From contig CM056380.1 in assembly GCA_029718625.1 (NCBI GenBank), forward strand, positions 16,534,512-16,598,511: a stretch of DNA of 64,000 nucleotides. Reading direction: 5' to 3'. The translations under genes and the position numbers were made by a program. Positions 61,323 through 64,000 of this stretch are shown one piece after another; position 1 is the first letter of the stretch; every line of letters starts with the position of its first letter. Source of the DNA: Synaphobranchus kaupii (lineage: Eukaryota > Chordata > Actinopteri > Anguilliformes > Synaphobranchidae). The notes beneath the pieces were generated by a model that did not search any database, was not told the origin of the DNA, and saw only the letters and a program-made list of their open reading frames with translations.

Positions 61323-61603
61323 AGCAGGAAGCTGTGGTCTCTGCGCTTGTGTGTCAGACCCCTGCTCCACAGTGTAATTCTCCTCCGTGGTTCTTCCTGT
61401 CCCTCAGCTAAACTGGTGAACGGGTGTCAGTAAAGCTGGAGTCAGAGCACGGCTGAAACAAACAGCCCCGCTCACATCCTCTTCCTCAAACCGTGCCGGC
61501 CCTGCCCCCTTTTCTCCGGCTCCGCCTTCTTCCTGAGCCAGGGTGCAGCGCGGCGTACTGCGGGGTCAGATCGGGAGCCTCGGGGAGGAATCCGCACGCC
61601 ATC
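61323..61603 (+). promoter_or_regulatory. Candidate proximal promoter / 5' UTR of NCKAP1L
   Basis: Just before the start codon lie several ETS-core motifs: caggaag at 61325-61331, and inverted copies in ttcttcctgtcc (61391-61402), cctcttcctc (61478-61487) and cttcttcctgag (61527-61537). A RUNX-like tgtggtc sits at 61333-61339, one base after the first ETS core. ETS/PU.1 and RUNX factors drive many blood-cell genes, and Hem1 is blood-restricted in mammals, so the cluster is plausible but unproven. The transcription start and any 5' UTR intron cannot be fixed. No clear TATA box is placed. Confidence 0.35.
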
Positions 61604-63997
61604 ATGTCCAGGAGCATGGCCTACCAGCACAAGCTGGCCGAGAAACTGACCATCCTCAACGCCCGGGGGGCGGGGGTCCTGGTGCGCATCAACCACATCA
61701 AGAAGGTGAGCGATTGGCCGGCCCGTCGCTCAGGGCAACGGCCTCCTCCGTATTCCTGAGAGAGGAGATCCGAGTGACCGGCGGTCTTTCTGAGGGGGGC
61801 AGATAAGCCCTTGTTTCTGTACTGCGCACGCACGGGAGACCTGGGCGCTGGTGTTAAGGCGGCACTCAGGTTCCTCGTTGAGGGGGTTTCGCCGGCGTTA
61901 AAAATGTGGCGTAACCGAGGGAAACAGATTGGGGCCTCTGTCCCTCAGACAGCCCACTACCGCTGTGTGACACAGTGCGCAGTCATATTCACATTAAAAC
62001 TATTCATCTCCATTCAACGAGGTGCCTTCCCGTTCTCACCAGACACTGAAAAACATGTTTTTACACCAACTTGTGTGAAGCTTCTGCAAAACGTTTCCTG
62101 AAGAGATATTCTCGTTTTGCAAACCTGGGCCAAATACTGCATTTTGAAATGCCTCAACCCTGCAGATGCCAGTGAAAACCTTGCGGGCTGCTCTCAAAAG
62201 AAACATCCGTTTTCACCAATATGCGGAGCAAAGTCTTTTCTTTCTAGATGACTTTGCACATGTTAATTTAGTGAGATGTTTTACTCATACCCTCAGGGTT
62301 GTGCATCTAAAGGGTATTCCAGACGTGTAACTGACGCAGGTCTGGTGTTATGGGTATTAAAGCCTGAGAAGTTTCACATTTAGCAATAGCCGTGGTTTTT
62401 TTTGTTGTTGTTGGTATTAAGCAGGGACAGACGAGGTTCATCGCCTCCTTCCTTAGCTCCGCACTTAAAGGACACATATCGAAAGGGGAAGTTCACACAG
62501 GAAGCAGGACTGAGCTCGTCGTTTGCAAATGCCACAGAGTGGCTGAACGAGACGCTCGAAACGCTTAAAATAAAAGCCGAAACTCCCATTTTATCCAGTC
62601 TAATCTCAAATAGTGTGGATGCTGTGTGAACTGTGTGTACAGGACATTTAAAATGGTCATTGTGATGAAATAGGGATTCATCGTGTTGATTTCCTTTTTC
62701 AGAAACCGTGACATCACGGATATGGGTGTGTCTGAACAGAAGGCAGGAGGTTATTATGTAAAATGTTGATAAAAAGTCCAGCTGTTCTTCGTACTATTTC
62801 CATGAATCCATGAGTGTAAAATGGCACATATGACAGCATTAAAAAGCCAATAATAAATGTTTACGCTTAGACACATCCATTTTTCATACATATACTGGTC
62901 TTGAGAAAACTTATTTTGGAAAATAGCCATACAAAACAATACTAGGTTAGACATTGAATTGGAAATGTGGCTACCATGTTTCTTTGATGCATACTGTAGT
63001 GCAGATTAATAGAAACTACAGTGAAATCCCAGGTGTGGTGTGAAAGCAGAAACTCAGCCATGCTACCGCTAACACTCCTCTGATCCTGTCCCGAAAAAGC
63101 TAACGATGAATCCTCCATTCATAGACTCATACAAGATGGTGACCGCCTCTCAAAAACATATAAAACTCAAAATCCCATGATGCATCTTATCACTGTCGAT
63201 CCCTGTTTCACCTGTTTTTGCAGAAAGATATTTGATACAACAGAAAAATTGAATATAGATATACAATACCAAAATTTTCTTTTTTTTCTTGAAATAAACA
63301 GATGAAGGTTAGAAAAAGAAAATAAAAGACAGACAAAAACCAAAAACCAGACATAAACAAAACAAAAAGAAAGATGTAGAACTCAAGGCCAATTATACTG
63401 AGATGAATTTGAAAGCTTAACTAATTTAATGGGTTATAATTGAAGTTATTTAGTCAATAAATTTATATATTCTAAAATCTATGTTGTTTCTGCTTTTAAA
63501 ATGTAATTTGTGTAGACGTGATATTTAACAGGGATAATCCTCTCTCCTAGGTGTGCACAGACACGAAGCTCCGCCCCCACTTTCTGACGGAAAAGGCCAT
63601 GGAACCGGCCATCAAGCACATCAACAAGAAATTCCCAAACATCGACTACAGGGGAAACATCGTGAGCTGGTTTTTAATATGCACTGCTTTCATAGTAATT
63701 GTATCATGGCACCTGCCACACGATACAATATATGAACTTCCATGAACTTTCTTGGTGGAAAAATAAAGTTACTTGAATTTGAATCGAAATTGAATGTATG
63801 AATCGTACGGAAAAACAGGAGGGGTATTTAAATACATATTTAAAATGCACATATTTGAAACGCTGCCCGCCCCTGCTCTGATTTACTGTCATTACCGACT
63901 GCAGCATCACCTGAGTGCCATCCAGAAGCAGAAGTCTGAGATGCTCAATGCACTGACCACTTATTACCACTCATTCCTGGACGTGATGGAATTCAGG
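61604..63997 (+). CDS. nckap1l: NCK-associated protein 1-like (Hem1), exons 1-3, 3' partial
   Basis: Coding exons are 61604-61705, 63551-63661 and 63905-63997. All junctions are GT-AG and in phase 0; introns are 1845 and 243 bp. The start ATG has a purine at -3. Exon 1 gives [19 protein letters not shown] then [15 protein letters not shown]. Exon 2 gives [18 protein letters not shown]. Exon 3 gives [20 protein letters not shown] then R at the edge. The N-terminal [14 protein letters not shown] and the MEP...INKKFPNID block favour NCKAP1L over its paralogue NCKAP1, and the 102 visible residues align with mammalian Hem1 without gaps. The full protein is about 1,130 residues, so over 90% lies beyond the window. 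Hem1 joins SRA1/CYFIP, ABI, HSPC300 and WAVE in the WAVE regulatory complex, which passes Rac signals to Arp2/3-driven actin assembly in leukocytes. Confidence 0.93.
61706..63550 (+). other. Intron 1 of nckap1l
   Basis: Opens gtgagc and closes ctctcctag. No repeat element, alternative exon or RNA gene was recognised inside it, unlike the repeat-laden DNA upstream. Confidence 0.8.
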
Positions 63998-64000
63998 GTA

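Noticed and set aside
61493..61806. Alternative frames overlapping nckap1l exon 1
   Set aside because: They read through the donor splice site in the wrong frame and do not begin with ATG; the exon 1 frame from 61604 matches Hem1.
63551..63745. Single-exon reading past 63661 in exon 2 of nckap1l
   Set aside because: Similarity to Hem1 stops exactly at the gtgagc donor and resumes in frame at 63905, so the extension is intron.

Overview
The window looks like intergenic and gene-start DNA from a ray-finned fish. The evidence is one vertebrate gene with spliced exons at the right end (the haematopoietic Hem1 protein, NCKAP1L) and a repeat content typical of fish: tRNA-derived SINEs, Tc1/mariner, PIF/Harbinger-like, hAT-like and TTAA-type DNA elements, a fish-style LINE, very long (CA)n tracts and many minisatellites. 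The species cannot be named from the sequence. There are no operons, phage, CRISPR arrays or other prokaryotic features.

Layout. 1-9737 is a 49-bp satellite in two blocks (about 139 and 54 monomers). The monomer is the tRNA-like head of a SINE; both blocks run into the same single-copy SINE body, followed by a (GT)n tract. 10-20 kb is mostly anonymous DNA with CA tracts, a small MITE, a 15-bp repeat and a short CpG-rich patch. 20-27 kb holds minisatellites of 23, 41, 57 and 52 bp. 28-33 kb holds a GT-rich variable repeat, a foldback, a 29-bp minisatellite and triplet repeats. 33.7-36.4 kb is a TTAA-flanked foldback element interrupted by a 2-kb PIF/Harbinger-like element. 38.8-46.6 kb holds two shortened Tc1-like elements in opposite orientation and a LINE relic on the minus strand. 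47.7-49.2 kb has a 752-bp element with perfect 36-bp terminal repeats and a well preserved 402-bp SINE with 15-bp target duplications. 50.9-52.6 kb has two more minisatellites. 57.6-60.0 kb is a TA-flanked foldback interrupted by a 972-bp Harbinger-like MITE and a retroelement tail.

Gene. NCKAP1L begins at 61604. Coding exons 1-3 are visible (61604-61705, 63551-63661, 63905-63997) and the gene runs off the right edge. Its product is a WAVE-complex subunit that controls Arp2/3 actin assembly in blood cells. ETS-like and RUNX-like motifs lie just upstream.

The most interesting material is the conversion of a SINE promoter head into a satellite, the nested insertions in which host element, insert and target duplication can all be read, and the 752-bp element. 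Everything was read by eye; element families are inferred from ends, target duplications and short protein motifs, without a database search.
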